Source: Cryobacterium arcticum | GTDB taxonomy: Bacteria; Actinomycetota; Actinomycetes; Actinomycetales; Microbacteriaceae | Direction: 5' to 3' | DNA length: 64,000 nt | NCBI RefSeq assembly: GCF_001679725.1 | Contig: NZ_CP016282.1 | Location: 682,001-746,000, forward strand | Shown here: positions 42,389-50,980 of the stretch, in pieces | Layout: every line of letters begins with the position of its first letter | How positions within the stretch are numbered: the first letter of the stretch is position 1 | Translations under genes and position numbers: made by a program | The notes under the pieces: model-generated | Databases searched by the model: none | The model's input: only the letters and a program-made list of their open reading frames with translations | Told to the model about the DNA's origin: nothing

Positions 42389-44635
42389 GTGAGGGATAAT
42401 CTTCTGGTGCAGTCCAAAATAGTGTGGCCCATTCTCGTCGTGGTGGCGGTCCTGGCGGGAGCGTCCATCCCGCTGCTCTTCGACCCCGGTTTCTACTACG
42501 TCGATGACAGCCAATCCGGAGCCTTCGGGCAGTGGTACGAGATCGGTCGCCGGGTGCTCGACCTGGACTGGTCGCTGATCAACCCGCGGGTCTGGCAGTC
42601 CGGCAACTACCTCGCAGAGGGCGCCTGGGGCATCCTCAGCCCGGTCCTCTGGGTGGTGGGCATCGGCGCCCACCTGGCCGGCAGCGCACTGATCTTCAGC
42701 ACCGTCATCAAGATGCTCTGCCTGCTTCTGGGCGGCCTCGGCGTGTACGCCCTTGCGCGCAACTTCGGGGCCCTCCGCCCCTGGGCTGCGCTTGTCGCCG
42801 TCGCTGCGCCGCTGGCCGGCTTCACCCTGTATATGGATGCGCCCTCCTGGGCCAACGGTTTGATGGCGTGGAGCTTCCTGCCGCTGACGTGGGTACTCGC
42901 CCGCCGGGCCGTGCTGCAGGCGAAGTCGCCCACCCTGCCGATCCTCTCCGGCATCGCGCTGGTCGGGATCGGCTACGCGCACGCCACGATCTTCCTGGCC
43001 CTGACCTTGGGTGCCCTCATCGTCGAGGCCTTCCTCACCCGGCACCGGCCCTCCATCGTGCGCGCGTTCGTGCTCGCCTTCGCCGCCGGCAGCTTCGCCG
43101 TGATCGTGCACCTGCCTGGCCTGCTCACCGCGCCGGTCACCGGCCGCACGAGCGGGGTGGGCAACACCGACCTGCTCACCGTCAACCTCAGCGGACTGTT
43201 CGCCTCCGGCACCCCCGTCGGCACGCCCGGCATCCTGTTCTTCAACGCGCAGTTCCCCTACGCCCCGCTGCTGTACATCGCGTGGTTCCTGCCGCTGCTG
43301 GCGTTCGTGGACCTGACGCGCCTGCGCCACCTGCTGCGGAGCCGGCTGAGCATCGTGATCGTGCTGACCGCCGCGCTCGTCGGAGTGCTGCTGCCCAGCG
43401 ACTTCGGGCCGCTGCGCTTCCCGGTGCGCATGATGCCGTACCTCACCCTGGCTGTGCTGCTGCTCGTCGCCGTCGCACTGTCGCACGCCCGCCCGGCCGT
43501 CCTCAGCCGCAACCGGTTCCTGGTCGCGGGAGGCCTGGTCCTGCTGGGCGCCGGCCTCACCTTCAGCGCCGGCCCGCAGTACGTCAAGGTGCTCGCCGCG
43601 GTCACCGTCGTGATCCTGGCCGCGGTGTGGGTGGCCTACCGGGTGCTCGGCGACCGCCCACTGCCGGTGCTCGGCAGCGAGTCCGCCGGCCGGCTGGCCG
43701 GGCGGGGCGTCCCCGTCGTCGCCGGCGCCGCGATCGCCCTGACCGTGCTGCTGCTGGTGCCGCAGCACATCTCCTCGCCCACCTCGCCGCTGCCCGACTA
43801 CGGGGTCCCCAACGATGTGAGCGACTACCAGCAGCAGCTCGAGAACGCGGAGGGTGACGTCATCATCGCCGGCGGCGTCGGAGACCTCGGCGCCCCGGGC
43901 GCCTGGGACGAAACCCTGGTGGGCAACCTCTGGTACGTCACCGAGGAAGACGTGCAGAACGCCTACTCCGCCGTGTATTACACGCCGTACAACTCGCTCA
44001 CCTGCATGCAGTACAACGGCTCCACCTGCGGTGCGCTGTACTCGCGCCTGTTCACCACCATGCCCGAGACCGGCAAGACCGTCGCCGACCTGATGGGCGT
44101 CAGCTCGGTGCAGGCCGTCAAGGCCGTCGTTCCCAAGAAGGACTGGTCGGTTGTCCCTGAGGGCTGGCACGTCGCCGAAGACACCGCCAAGACCCGGCTG
44201 ATCGTGCGCGACGAACCCGTCGCCGGAGCCGGCTCCGTCGTCTGGGCCTCCGACGGCACCCAGGTCACCGTGTTGAAGGAAGACGCCATGGGCGTGTCGT
44301 TCCGCGTCGACGAGATCGGCGCCGACGGCGGCCAGGTGGCGCTCAGCCGCATCCCGTGGCCCGGCTACCAGGTGGACGGCGGCACGGTGTCCGCCGAACC
44401 CGTCGACACCTTCCTGCTCGGCGTCGACCTCGATGCCGACCAGCTCGGCAAGACCGTGACGGTGTCGTTCTACGCGCCCGGCTACCCGGCCCAGCTCGCC
44501 GCGGCCGCGCTGCTGCTGCTGATCCTGCTCGGCTGGCCGATCCTGCGCCTGGTCGGACGCCGCCGCGACGGCGACGGCCGCATCGTGCGCGTGGCACGCG
44601 CCAGCCGCGTCCCCGCACCCGAGGTCGCGGTATGA
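42389..44635 (+). CDS. Large polytopic membrane protein, GT-C-like or YfhO-like
   Basis: A 748-residue protein with about 12 membrane segments in residues 10-465, a soluble domain (about 480-700) and a last helix near 705-725. The early loop GFYYVDDSQSGAF has an acidic pair like the first loop of GT-C glycosyltransferases that use polyprenyl-linked sugars. The soluble domain has a cysteine pair (TCMQYNGSTCGAL). Two starts are possible: GTG 42389, with AAGG upstream, and GTG 42407, six bases after GATAAT, fitting leaderless initiation. It overlaps the GlfT1-like gene by 4 bases. Confidence 0.75.
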   Translation: MRDNLLVQSKIVWPILVVVAVLAGASIPLLFDPGFYYVDDSQSGAFGQWYEIGRRVLDLDWSLINPRVWQSGNYLAEGAWGILSPVLWVVGIGAHLAGSALIFSTVIKMLCLLLGGLGVYALARNFGALRPWAALVAVAAPLAGFTLYMDAPSWANGLMAWSFLPLTWVLARRAVLQAKSPTLPILSGIALVGIGYAHATIFLALTLGALIVEAFLTRHRPSIVRAFVLAFAAGSFAVIVHLPGLLTAPVTGRTSGVGNTDLLTVNLSGLFASGTPVGTPGILFFNAQFPYAPLLYIAWFLPLLAFVDLTRLRHLLRSRLSIVIVLTAALVGVLLPSDFGPLRFPVRMMPYLTLAVLLLVAVALSHARPAVLSRNRFLVAGGLVLLGAGLTFSAGPQYVKVLAAVTVVILAAVWVAYRVLGDRPLPVLGSESAGRLAGRGVPVVAGAAIALTVLLLVPQHISSPTSPLPDYGVPNDVSDYQQQLENAEGDVIIAGGVGDLGAPGAWDETLVGNLWYVTEEDVQNAYSAVYYTPYNSLTCMQYNGSTCGALYSRLFTTMPETGKTVADLMGVSSVQAVKAVVPKKDWSVVPEGWHVAEDTAKTRLIVRDEPVAGAGSVVWASDGTQVTVLKEDAMGVSFRVDEIGADGGQVALSRIPWPGYQVDGGTVSAEPVDTFLLGVDLDADQLGKTVTVSFYAPGYPAQLAAAALLLLILLGWPILRLVGRRRDGDGRIVRVARASRVPAPEVAV

Positions 44636-45594
44636 CCCGAACGCCGGCGGCTCGCACCGTCGCGGTCGTGGTGGCGTACAACCGGCGTGACCTGCTCATC
44701 GAGGTACTCGACGCCCTCGCCACGCAGACCGTTCCGGTCGACGCGGTCGTGGTGGTCGACAACGCCTCAACGGATGACACCGCCGCGCTCGTGCGGGACC
44801 GGTTCGGGTACGCCGACCTCGTGTCGGTGTCCCGCAACACCGGCGGCGCCGGCGGCTTCGCGATCGGTGCGGCCCGGGCCGTGATGCGCCAGCACGCCGA
44901 CCTCGTCTGGCTGATGGACGACGACACCGTGCCCACCCCGACGGCCCTCGAGGCCCTCATCGGCAGTGTCGGCGACGACCCCCTGGTCACCATCGCGGGC
45001 TCCAGAGTCGTCTGGACCGACGGCCAGGACCACCCGATGAACACTCCACGGGTCAAGCCGTTCGTCGGGTCGCGCGAACGCGCCGCCGCGACCGCACGGG
45101 AGGCGCTTCCGGTGCGGAGCTCGTCGTTCGTGTCGATGCTCGTCCGCGCGGACGCGGTGCGCCGGCACGGCCTGCCGATCGCCGACTACTTCATCTGGAA
45201 CGACGACTTCGAATTCTCCACGCGCATCCTGCGCCGCAGCCGGGGCCTGTTCGTGCCCGCCAGCGTCGTCGTGCACAAGACTGTGAAGCTCGGCGCGACC
45301 GACATCGACCCGGGCGAGCGCTTCTACTACGAGGTGCGCAACAAGGTGTGGCTGCTGCGCTTGGCCCGGGGCTTGAGCCCGGCCGAGAAGGTGCTCTACG
45401 CCGGATCGACCGTGCGCCGGTGGGCGCGCACCTTCCGCGCCTCCGCCAACCGCCCGGTCCTGGTGTCTGGCCTCCGCCGCGGCCTCCGCGACGGATTCCG
45501 CAGCCGCCCGCGGCCCAACACTGTGGCGCTGGCCGGTCTGGGCGAGGCCTCCGACGACGTCGCCGCCTGCGAAGCCGGGGTGGCCCGGGCATGA
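44632..45594 (+). CDS. GT2 glycosyltransferase, GlfT1-like galactofuranosyltransferase
   Basis: A 320-residue GT-A enzyme. It begins VAVVVAYNRRDLL, has VVDNASTDDT, the RNTGGAGGFAIGA stretch and LVWLMDDDTVP, all typical of the GlfT1/rhamnosyl-galactofuranosyltransferase group that starts galactan chains. EFSTRILRR and GERFYYEVRNKVW appear later, as in that group. ATG 44632 overlaps the previous stop (ATGA). GlfT2-like and glf genes 6-9 kb downstream support UDP-galactofuranose as donor, but a rhamnosyltransferase is also possible. Confidence 0.78.
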   Translation: MTRTPAARTVAVVVAYNRRDLLIEVLDALATQTVPVDAVVVVDNASTDDTAALVRDRFGYADLVSVSRNTGGAGGFAIGAARAVMRQHADLVWLMDDDTVPTPTALEALIGSVGDDPLVTIAGSRVVWTDGQDHPMNTPRVKPFVGSRERAAATAREALPVRSSSFVSMLVRADAVRRHGLPIADYFIWNDDFEFSTRILRRSRGLFVPASVVVHKTVKLGATDIDPGERFYYEVRNKVWLLRLARGLSPAEKVLYAGSTVRRWARTFRASANRPVLVSGLRRGLRDGFRSRPRPNTVALAGLGEASDDVAACEAGVARA

Positions 45595-46430
45595 CCGGCA
45601 CCGAGTTCTCACTCCTGCTCCCGGTCTACGCCGGAGACAAGGCCGCCTACTTCGCCAAGGCGTTCGCCAGCACCGTGGTCGACCAGAGCCGGCGGCCCAG
45701 CGACGTCGTGATCGTGCAGGACGGACCCATCGGCACCGACCTGGCCGCCGCCGTGGCCGCCGCGACTGCCGCATCGCCCGTTCCGGTCAACCATGTGCGC
45801 CTGCCCGCCAACGTGGGCCTTGCCCGTGCGCTGGAAACCGGGCTCGGACACTGCGCCCACGATGTCGTCGCCCGGATGGACGCCGACGACATCTCGCTGC
45901 CGACCCGGTTCGAACTGCAGCTGGCCGTCATCGAGGCCGGCTTCGACCTGGTCGGCACCGGAATGCTGGAATTCGATGAGGCCGGCCGGGTGCTCGGCAA
46001 GCGGATCCCGCCCACCGACGCCGACGACATCGTCGTGTCCGCGCGCTTCCACGACCCCTTCAACCACCCCACGGTCGTGTACCGGCGCTCGGTCGTGGCG
46101 CGCGCCGGCGGCTACCGGGAACTTCCGCTGATGGAGGACTACTGGTTGTTCGCCCGGATGATCCAGGCCGGAGCGCTCGTGGCGAACCTGCCGGATCCAC
46201 TGGTGATGTACCGGGTGGATGCGGGGGCGTACGGCCGCCGCGGTGGCCTCACCCTGTTCCGCAGCGAGATCGCCCTGCAGCGCAGCCTGCTCAAGGACCG
46301 TTTCGTCACCCGTCGCCAGTTCATCCGCAATGTGCTCGTGCGCGGCGGGTACCGTTTCGTCCCGGTGTCCCTCAGACGGGTGGCGTACCGCCGCTTCATC
46401 GTGAGAAATTACGCAAATGACCCCGACTGA
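45591..46430 (+). CDS. GT2 family glycosyltransferase
   Basis: A 279-residue GT-A glycosyltransferase: SLLLPVYAGDKAAYFAKAF at the start, VARMDADDISLPTRF with the DxD, and HPTVVYRRSVVARAGGY followed by MEDYWLFARM. It resembles amylovoran-type and WsaE-like enzymes but donor and acceptor are not determinable. The ATG overlaps the GlfT1-like stop by 4 bases, making a three-gene plus-strand operon with the large membrane protein. Confidence 0.85.
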   Translation: MTGTEFSLLLPVYAGDKAAYFAKAFASTVVDQSRRPSDVVIVQDGPIGTDLAAAVAAATAASPVPVNHVRLPANVGLARALETGLGHCAHDVVARMDADDISLPTRFELQLAVIEAGFDLVGTGMLEFDEAGRVLGKRIPPTDADDIVVSARFHDPFNHPTVVYRRSVVARAGGYRELPLMEDYWLFARMIQAGALVANLPDPLVMYRVDAGAYGRRGGLTLFRSEIALQRSLLKDRFVTRRQFIRNVLVRGGYRFVPVSLRRVAYRRFIVRNYANDPD

Positions 46431-46598
46431 CCGGCGCGTCCGGTACCTGTAGACCTTCTCAGGCGTGCACTCGGCGTTAGGGTGGTCAGACGTGCGCAGA
46501 GGCGTGGTTGGTGCAGTGGGGGGCTGGTTTCAGGGCTTTTCGTTGGGCGTTTCCCGCGGTTGGCCGCACGACCACCGACCAGATAGCCGAGGCCACAC

Positions 46599-48947
46599 GT
46601 GTACAGACCCGACCCAGAGCGGGGAGCCGGCGTCATTCGGCGCCCGGTCACCCGCAACCTCGTCGCGATCCTGAGCGTGTTCGCCCTCGTGCTGGGCCTG
46701 CTGACCGTCGGCGCCACCACGGGCCAGGATTCGGCTGAGGCCGCCAGCGCCGGTGACTTCAATCCCGGCAACATCATCAGCGACGCCGAGTTCTACAACC
46801 CCGGCACCATGACGGCGAACGAGATCCAGGGATTCCTGAATTCCCGGGTGCCGAACTGCCGGTCCGGCTTCGTCTGCCTGAAGGACTACTCCCAGGCCAC
46901 CGCCAGCCAGAGCGCCAAGAGCGAGGGCTGCGCCGCGTACCCCGGTTCCGGCAGTGAATCCGCCGCCACGATCATCGCCAAGGTCGCGGCCGCGTGCGGG
47001 ATCAACCCGCAGGCGCTCCTCGTGCTCCTCGAAAAGGAGACGAGCCTGGTCAGCGACACCTGGCCGTCCTCCCTGCAGTACCGCAAGGCCGTGGGCTACG
47101 GCTGCCCGGACACCGCCGACTGCGACGCCAACTACTATGGCTTCTTCAACCAGCTCTACAATGCGGCCTACCAGTTCAAGAAGTACCAGGCCAACCCGGG
47201 TTCGCGCGGCTACGTCGCGGGCCGCTGGAACACCATCCAGTGGAACCCGAACTCCTCCTGCGGCTCCTCCAACGTCTACATCGAGAACCAGGCCACCGCC
47301 GGGCTCTACCTGTACACGCCGTACCGTCCGAACGATGCCGCGCTGAACAACCTGTACGGCACCGGCGACGGATGCTCGTCCTACGGCAACCGCAACTTCT
47401 GGCGTCTCTTCACCGACTGGTTCGGTGACACCCACAGCGGCAGCTCCATCGTGCGCGACACATCCAGCGGCGGCCTCTTCCTCATCTCCGGAACGTCGAA
47501 GTACCCCATCCCGACCATGGACGTGTACTACGCCCTGGCCAACCTGGGCAGCTACCGCGACGTGCCCGCCTCCTATCTCGCCGGGTACAGCACCGGAACC
47601 GCCGCCAGTGAGCTGGTGCGCAACCCGCTGACCGGGGAGATCGCGCTGGTTCAGGCGAACAGCCGGCACCGCTTCAGCACCTGCAACCAGGTCTCGGACT
47701 GGGGATACAACTGCTCCACGGCGATCGACCTGATGCCGGGCCAGTGGGCCAAGCTCCCGTCCAGCGGTGACGTCTCGGCGTTCGTCGTACAGCCGGGCAG
47801 TTCAACCGTCTACTACCTCAACGCGGCGACCCGGTTCCCCGTCGACGAGTGGGCCGGCGTTCTGCGGCTGAACGGCGGCGGCGCACCCTGGGTGGGCACG
47901 ATCCGCAACTCCGCCGCGGAACGGTTCCCGGTCGGCCGGGTGCTGGCGACGCCCGCGACAGCGGTCAAGTCGGCGTCGTCGAGCGATGTGTTCCTGATCG
48001 ACGGCTGGGGATCCCGGATCCGCATCCCGTCGATGGCGATCCTGTCCGAGTACGGCCTGAACTCCATCCGCACCCTCAGCGACAACGCCATCAACGGCTA
48101 CCCCCGCACCGGCGCCGACCTCACCATCGTCGCGAACTGCAACGGCACAGAGGGACTCGTGCACGGCGGGGCGTTCTCGGCGCTGAACAGCAACGGAACC
48201 GGCATCCCGGTCACCGGGCTCGACGGAACCACCTGCGCCGCCTTCGCCGGCGGGGCCGCCATCGCGTCGGCCGCGTTCGTGCTCACGCCGGGTTCGCCCG
48301 ATGTATACCTGCTCACCGGCGGCGCCGCCCGGCCCGTGTGGGGCTGGAACGACGTGCTCCGCCTCAACAACGGGTCAGCTCCGGTCATCTCCGCCCTCGC
48401 CGGCGGCACGGTGCAGGGACTGCCCCAGCCCGGCGGCGTCGTCGCCCCGTACTCGCTGGTGAAGTCGAACCAGGATGCCACGGTGTGGGTGACCGACGGT
48501 CTGGACAAGAAGCTGCGACTGGACTCGTTCGGTACCAGCGACGCCCTGGGCCTCGGGTCCTACCGGGTCGTGCCCGATCAGCTGCTGAACGCCTACGGCA
48601 CCACGGGTGCCACGCTCAGCCGCGCGGTGTCCTGCTCCGGAACGACCTATGTCGGCCTGGGCGGCACGCTGTACTCCGTGTCGGCCGGTAACCCGCACGG
48701 GCTTCCGGTTGTCGCTCTCGGTGACGCCTGCGGCCTGCTCAACCGCTCCGGCGGTGCGCCACTCGACCGGGTGTTCCTCAAGTCCAGCACGTCCTCCGTG
48801 GTCTACTACCTCGCCGGTGGCCAGCGCCGCGCGGTGAACTCCTGGTCCGACCTGGTGGCACTGAACGGCGGGTCTGTTCCGCAGATCTTCACCGTCAACC
48901 CGTCGGAGGTGTCGACCCTGCCCGATGGTGGGGCCGCCACCCTCTAA
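46599..48947 (+). CDS. Secreted protein: lysozyme-like domain plus C-terminal repeats
   Basis: A 782-residue exported protein. A signal sequence (about 18-50, ending near AEAASAG) is followed by a cysteine-containing domain (about 55-280) with ALLVLLEKETSLV, resembling the catalytic-glutamate helix of lysozyme-like proteins, and AVGYGCPDTADCDANYYGFF. The same domain occurs in actinobacterial proteins often labelled hemagglutinin. From about residue 285 a repeat recurs six or more times: LFLISGTSKYPIPT, VYYLNAATRFPVDEW, VFLIDGWGSRIRIPS, VYLLTGGAARPVW, VWVTDGLDKKLRL, VYYLAGGQRRAV. GTG start with GAGG 6 bases upstream. Peptidoglycan remodelling or surface display is inference. Confidence 0.75.
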   Translation: MYRPDPERGAGVIRRPVTRNLVAILSVFALVLGLLTVGATTGQDSAEAASAGDFNPGNIISDAEFYNPGTMTANEIQGFLNSRVPNCRSGFVCLKDYSQATASQSAKSEGCAAYPGSGSESAATIIAKVAAACGINPQALLVLLEKETSLVSDTWPSSLQYRKAVGYGCPDTADCDANYYGFFNQLYNAAYQFKKYQANPGSRGYVAGRWNTIQWNPNSSCGSSNVYIENQATAGLYLYTPYRPNDAALNNLYGTGDGCSSYGNRNFWRLFTDWFGDTHSGSSIVRDTSSGGLFLISGTSKYPIPTMDVYYALANLGSYRDVPASYLAGYSTGTAASELVRNPLTGEIALVQANSRHRFSTCNQVSDWGYNCSTAIDLMPGQWAKLPSSGDVSAFVVQPGSSTVYYLNAATRFPVDEWAGVLRLNGGGAPWVGTIRNSAAERFPVGRVLATPATAVKSASSSDVFLIDGWGSRIRIPSMAILSEYGLNSIRTLSDNAINGYPRTGADLTIVANCNGTEGLVHGGAFSALNSNGTGIPVTGLDGTTCAAFAGGAAIASAAFVLTPGSPDVYLLTGGAARPVWGWNDVLRLNNGSAPVISALAGGTVQGLPQPGGVVAPYSLVKSNQDATVWVTDGLDKKLRLDSFGTSDALGLGSYRVVPDQLLNAYGTTGATLSRAVSCSGTTYVGLGGTLYSVSAGNPHGLPVVALGDACGLLNRSGGAPLDRVFLKSSTSSVVYYLAGGQRRAVNSWSDLVALNGGSVPQIFTVNPSEVSTLPDGGAATL

Positions 48948-48956
48948 CCGGGCATC

Positions 48957-49001
48957 ACACACAGCGCGTCCCGACTTCGGTCGGGGCGCGCTTCTGTGTG
49001 T
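48957..49001 (+). terminator. Long UUCG-loop terminator hairpin
   Basis: 13 pairs (48963-48975 with 48980-48992, one G-U) close a TTCG tetraloop. A second helix, ACACAC/GTGTGT (48957-48962, 48996-49001), is stacked below a 3-base bulge. It starts 10 bases after the stop codon of the repeat protein. Confidence 0.85.
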
Positions 49002-49267
49002 ATGCGGGGCCGGTACCACGGCACCGACACCCCGGCGCGACGGCGCGACGTCCCCGGTGGGCCGGTGGGGTGCGGGCAGACCGCCGGATGCCCCGCCGGA
49101 TACCCCGGCGCGGCGCCCCAGGGCGCTCTCAGGCGCCGGGAGCGCGACGACGGCCACGCGCCGGGGCCGAGCGTGCCGACGCGTGTGAGAGCGTCCTGAC
49201 GGCTACCGCCGAGTGGGTGCGTCGCGACACACCGGTGCGGCCGGAAGGCGACTGTGGCGCGTGGTCG
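49002..49267. other. Gene-free GC-rich stretch, nothing identified
   Basis: Between the terminator and the end of the convergent ABC ATPase gene. It is rich in CCGG/GCGC words and short palindromes, but I see no conserved element, promoter or plausible small gene in it. Confidence 0.4.
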
Positions 49268-50026
49268 CTACTGGGCGCGCATGCGCGCGACGGCCTCGTG
49301 CGATTCGCCGTCGAAGACGACGCGGCCTTTGTCGATCAGGATGCCGCGCTCGCACAGGTCGGCGACCATGCCGAGGTCGTGGCTGACCACGACGAGGGTG
49401 CGTCCCTCGGCGTGCAGCTGGCGGATCTTGGCCAGGCACTTGCGCTGGAAGGGTTCGTCACCCACCGAGAGGATCTCGTCGACGAGGAGGATGTCGACCT
49501 CGGTGTGGATCGCGACGGAGAACGCCAGCCGCAGGAACATGCCGGAGGAGTAGTGCTTGACCTCGGTGTCGATGAACTTGGCGATCTCGCTGAACTCGAC
49601 GATGTCGTCGAAGCGCGCGTCGATCTCCTTCTGGGACATGCCCAGGATGGCGGCGTTGAGGTAGATGTTCTCCCGGCCGGACAGGTCGGGGTGGAACCCG
49701 GCGCCCACCTCGATGAGGCCCGCGACGCGGCCGCGGGTGAGGACCTCGCCGCGGTCGGGGCGCAGAACGCCGGAGATCAGCTTGAGCAGGGTGGACTTGC
49801 CCGACCCGTTGAAGCCGAGCAGCGCGACGGACTCGCCGGTGTTGATCCGGAAGCTCACGTCGTCGAGGGCGTTGAAGCTCGAGGAGATGGGCTTGCGGCG
49901 GAGCGCCGCGATGACCGATTCCTTGAGGGAGTGGGTGTGCCGGAGCAGGAAGGTCTTACTCAGGTCTGAGGCGATGATCGCCAGGCGCGGTTGCGCCTCG
50001 GCCTGGGCGTTAGAGGTCTTGGGCAA
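49268..50026 (-). CDS. wzt: Polysaccharide ABC exporter ATPase (Wzt/RfbE type)
   Basis: A 252-residue ATPase of a polysaccharide exporter. Walker A GFNGSGKST, the exporter-specific HPDLSGRENIYLNAAILG, signature HYSSGMFLRLAFS and Walker B ILLVDEILSVGD are all present. It has no C-terminal carbohydrate-binding domain. It overlaps the permease gene by 17 bases and lies in the operon glf-glfT2-wzm-wzt, which points to export of a galactofuranose-containing polymer. Confidence 0.9.
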   Translation of the reverse strand: MPKTSNAQAEAQPRLAIIASDLSKTFLLRHTHSLKESVIAALRRKPISSSFNALDDVSFRINTGESVALLGFNGSGKSTLLKLISGVLRPDRGEVLTRGRVAGLIEVGAGFHPDLSGRENIYLNAAILGMSQKEIDARFDDIVEFSEIAKFIDTEVKHYSSGMFLRLAFSVAIHTEVDILLVDEILSVGDEPFQRKCLAKIRQLHAEGRTLVVVSHDLGMVADLCERGILIDKGRVVFDGESHEAVARMRAQ

Positions 50027-50882
50027 AGCGGCGCTCCAATCGGCGGAAGACGAGCTGCCCGACGACGAGCAGGACGCTCGCCGTGACCAGTGCGCAGAGG
50101 CCGTAGAACCACAGGCCGGTCGGCATCGGGATCTGGCCCTCGGTCGTCGGGTACCAGAAGCCGGCGTGCAACAACTCGACCGCGGCCGTGACCGGGTTGA
50201 GCTGGTAGATCACCATGAGCCAGTCCGGCAGGATCTTCTCGACCATCGTCCACTGGTACAGCACGGGGGAGGCCCAGGTCGCGACGAGCAGGATCAGTTC
50301 GACGAAGTTCTGCGCATCGCGGAAAGAGACGTTGATGGAGCCGAAGAACAGGCTGAGCCCCATCGCCAGGAGCACGATGATGAGGACACCGAGCAGGATG
50401 CCCAGCACCTGCACCAGATTCGGGTGCCAGCCGGTGAGCACGCAGACCACCGCGAGCACCAGGGCCTGGGGGAGGAAGTTGATGAAGGCCACAAGCGTGG
50501 ACGACACCGGGAACAGCTCCCGGGGCAGGTAGATCTTCTTGATCAGGGGCGCGTTGTCGACGAGGGACTTGGTGCCGTTGCTGAACGCCTCGCTGAACAG
50601 GTTGATCACCACGAGCCCCGAGAACAGGTACACGGGGTAGTTCGGGATACTGCCGTTGAGCTGCAGGAACACGCCGAGGGCCACGAAGAACACCAGGAAC
50701 TGCGTGATCGGCTTGACGTAGGACCACATCCAGCCCAGCACCGAACCGCGGTAGCGCACCTGCACTTCTTTGCGCACGAGCAGGGACAGCAGGTACCGCC
50801 GGCGGAATACGTCGATCAGTCCCGCCCCTTGACCTGGCCGGACGAACCCGTCGAGGTCGGGTACTGGAGCGATTTGCGTCAC
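50010..50882 (-). CDS. wzm: Polysaccharide ABC exporter permease (Wzm/TagG type)
   Basis: A 290-residue ABC-2 family permease with six membrane segments. The cytoplasmic N-terminal LLVRKEVQVRYRGSVLGWMWSY motif is characteristic of Wzm/TagG/RfbA exporters, as is SWASPVLYQW-like TWASPVLYQWTMV. It pairs with the following ATPase. A 98-base gap separates it from the GlfT2-like gene, long enough for a separate promoter, though I cannot place one. Confidence 0.9.
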   Translation of the reverse strand: MTQIAPVPDLDGFVRPGQGAGLIDVFRRRYLLSLLVRKEVQVRYRGSVLGWMWSYVKPITQFLVFFVALGVFLQLNGSIPNYPVYLFSGLVVINLFSEAFSNGTKSLVDNAPLIKKIYLPRELFPVSSTLVAFINFLPQALVLAVVCVLTGWHPNLVQVLGILLGVLIIVLLAMGLSLFFGSINVSFRDAQNFVELILLVATWASPVLYQWTMVEKILPDWLMVIYQLNPVTAAVELLHAGFWYPTTEGQIPMPTGLWFYGLCALVTASVLLVVGQLVFRRLERRFAQDL

Positions 50883-50980
50883 GCGGGTCCTATCATCGAG
50901 TCGCCTGCCTGGGTTTCACCGGGAGGGGGCAACGGGCCCACCCGTGATTCTAGCTGTATGCCGCGGCGCGGGACTCGTCC

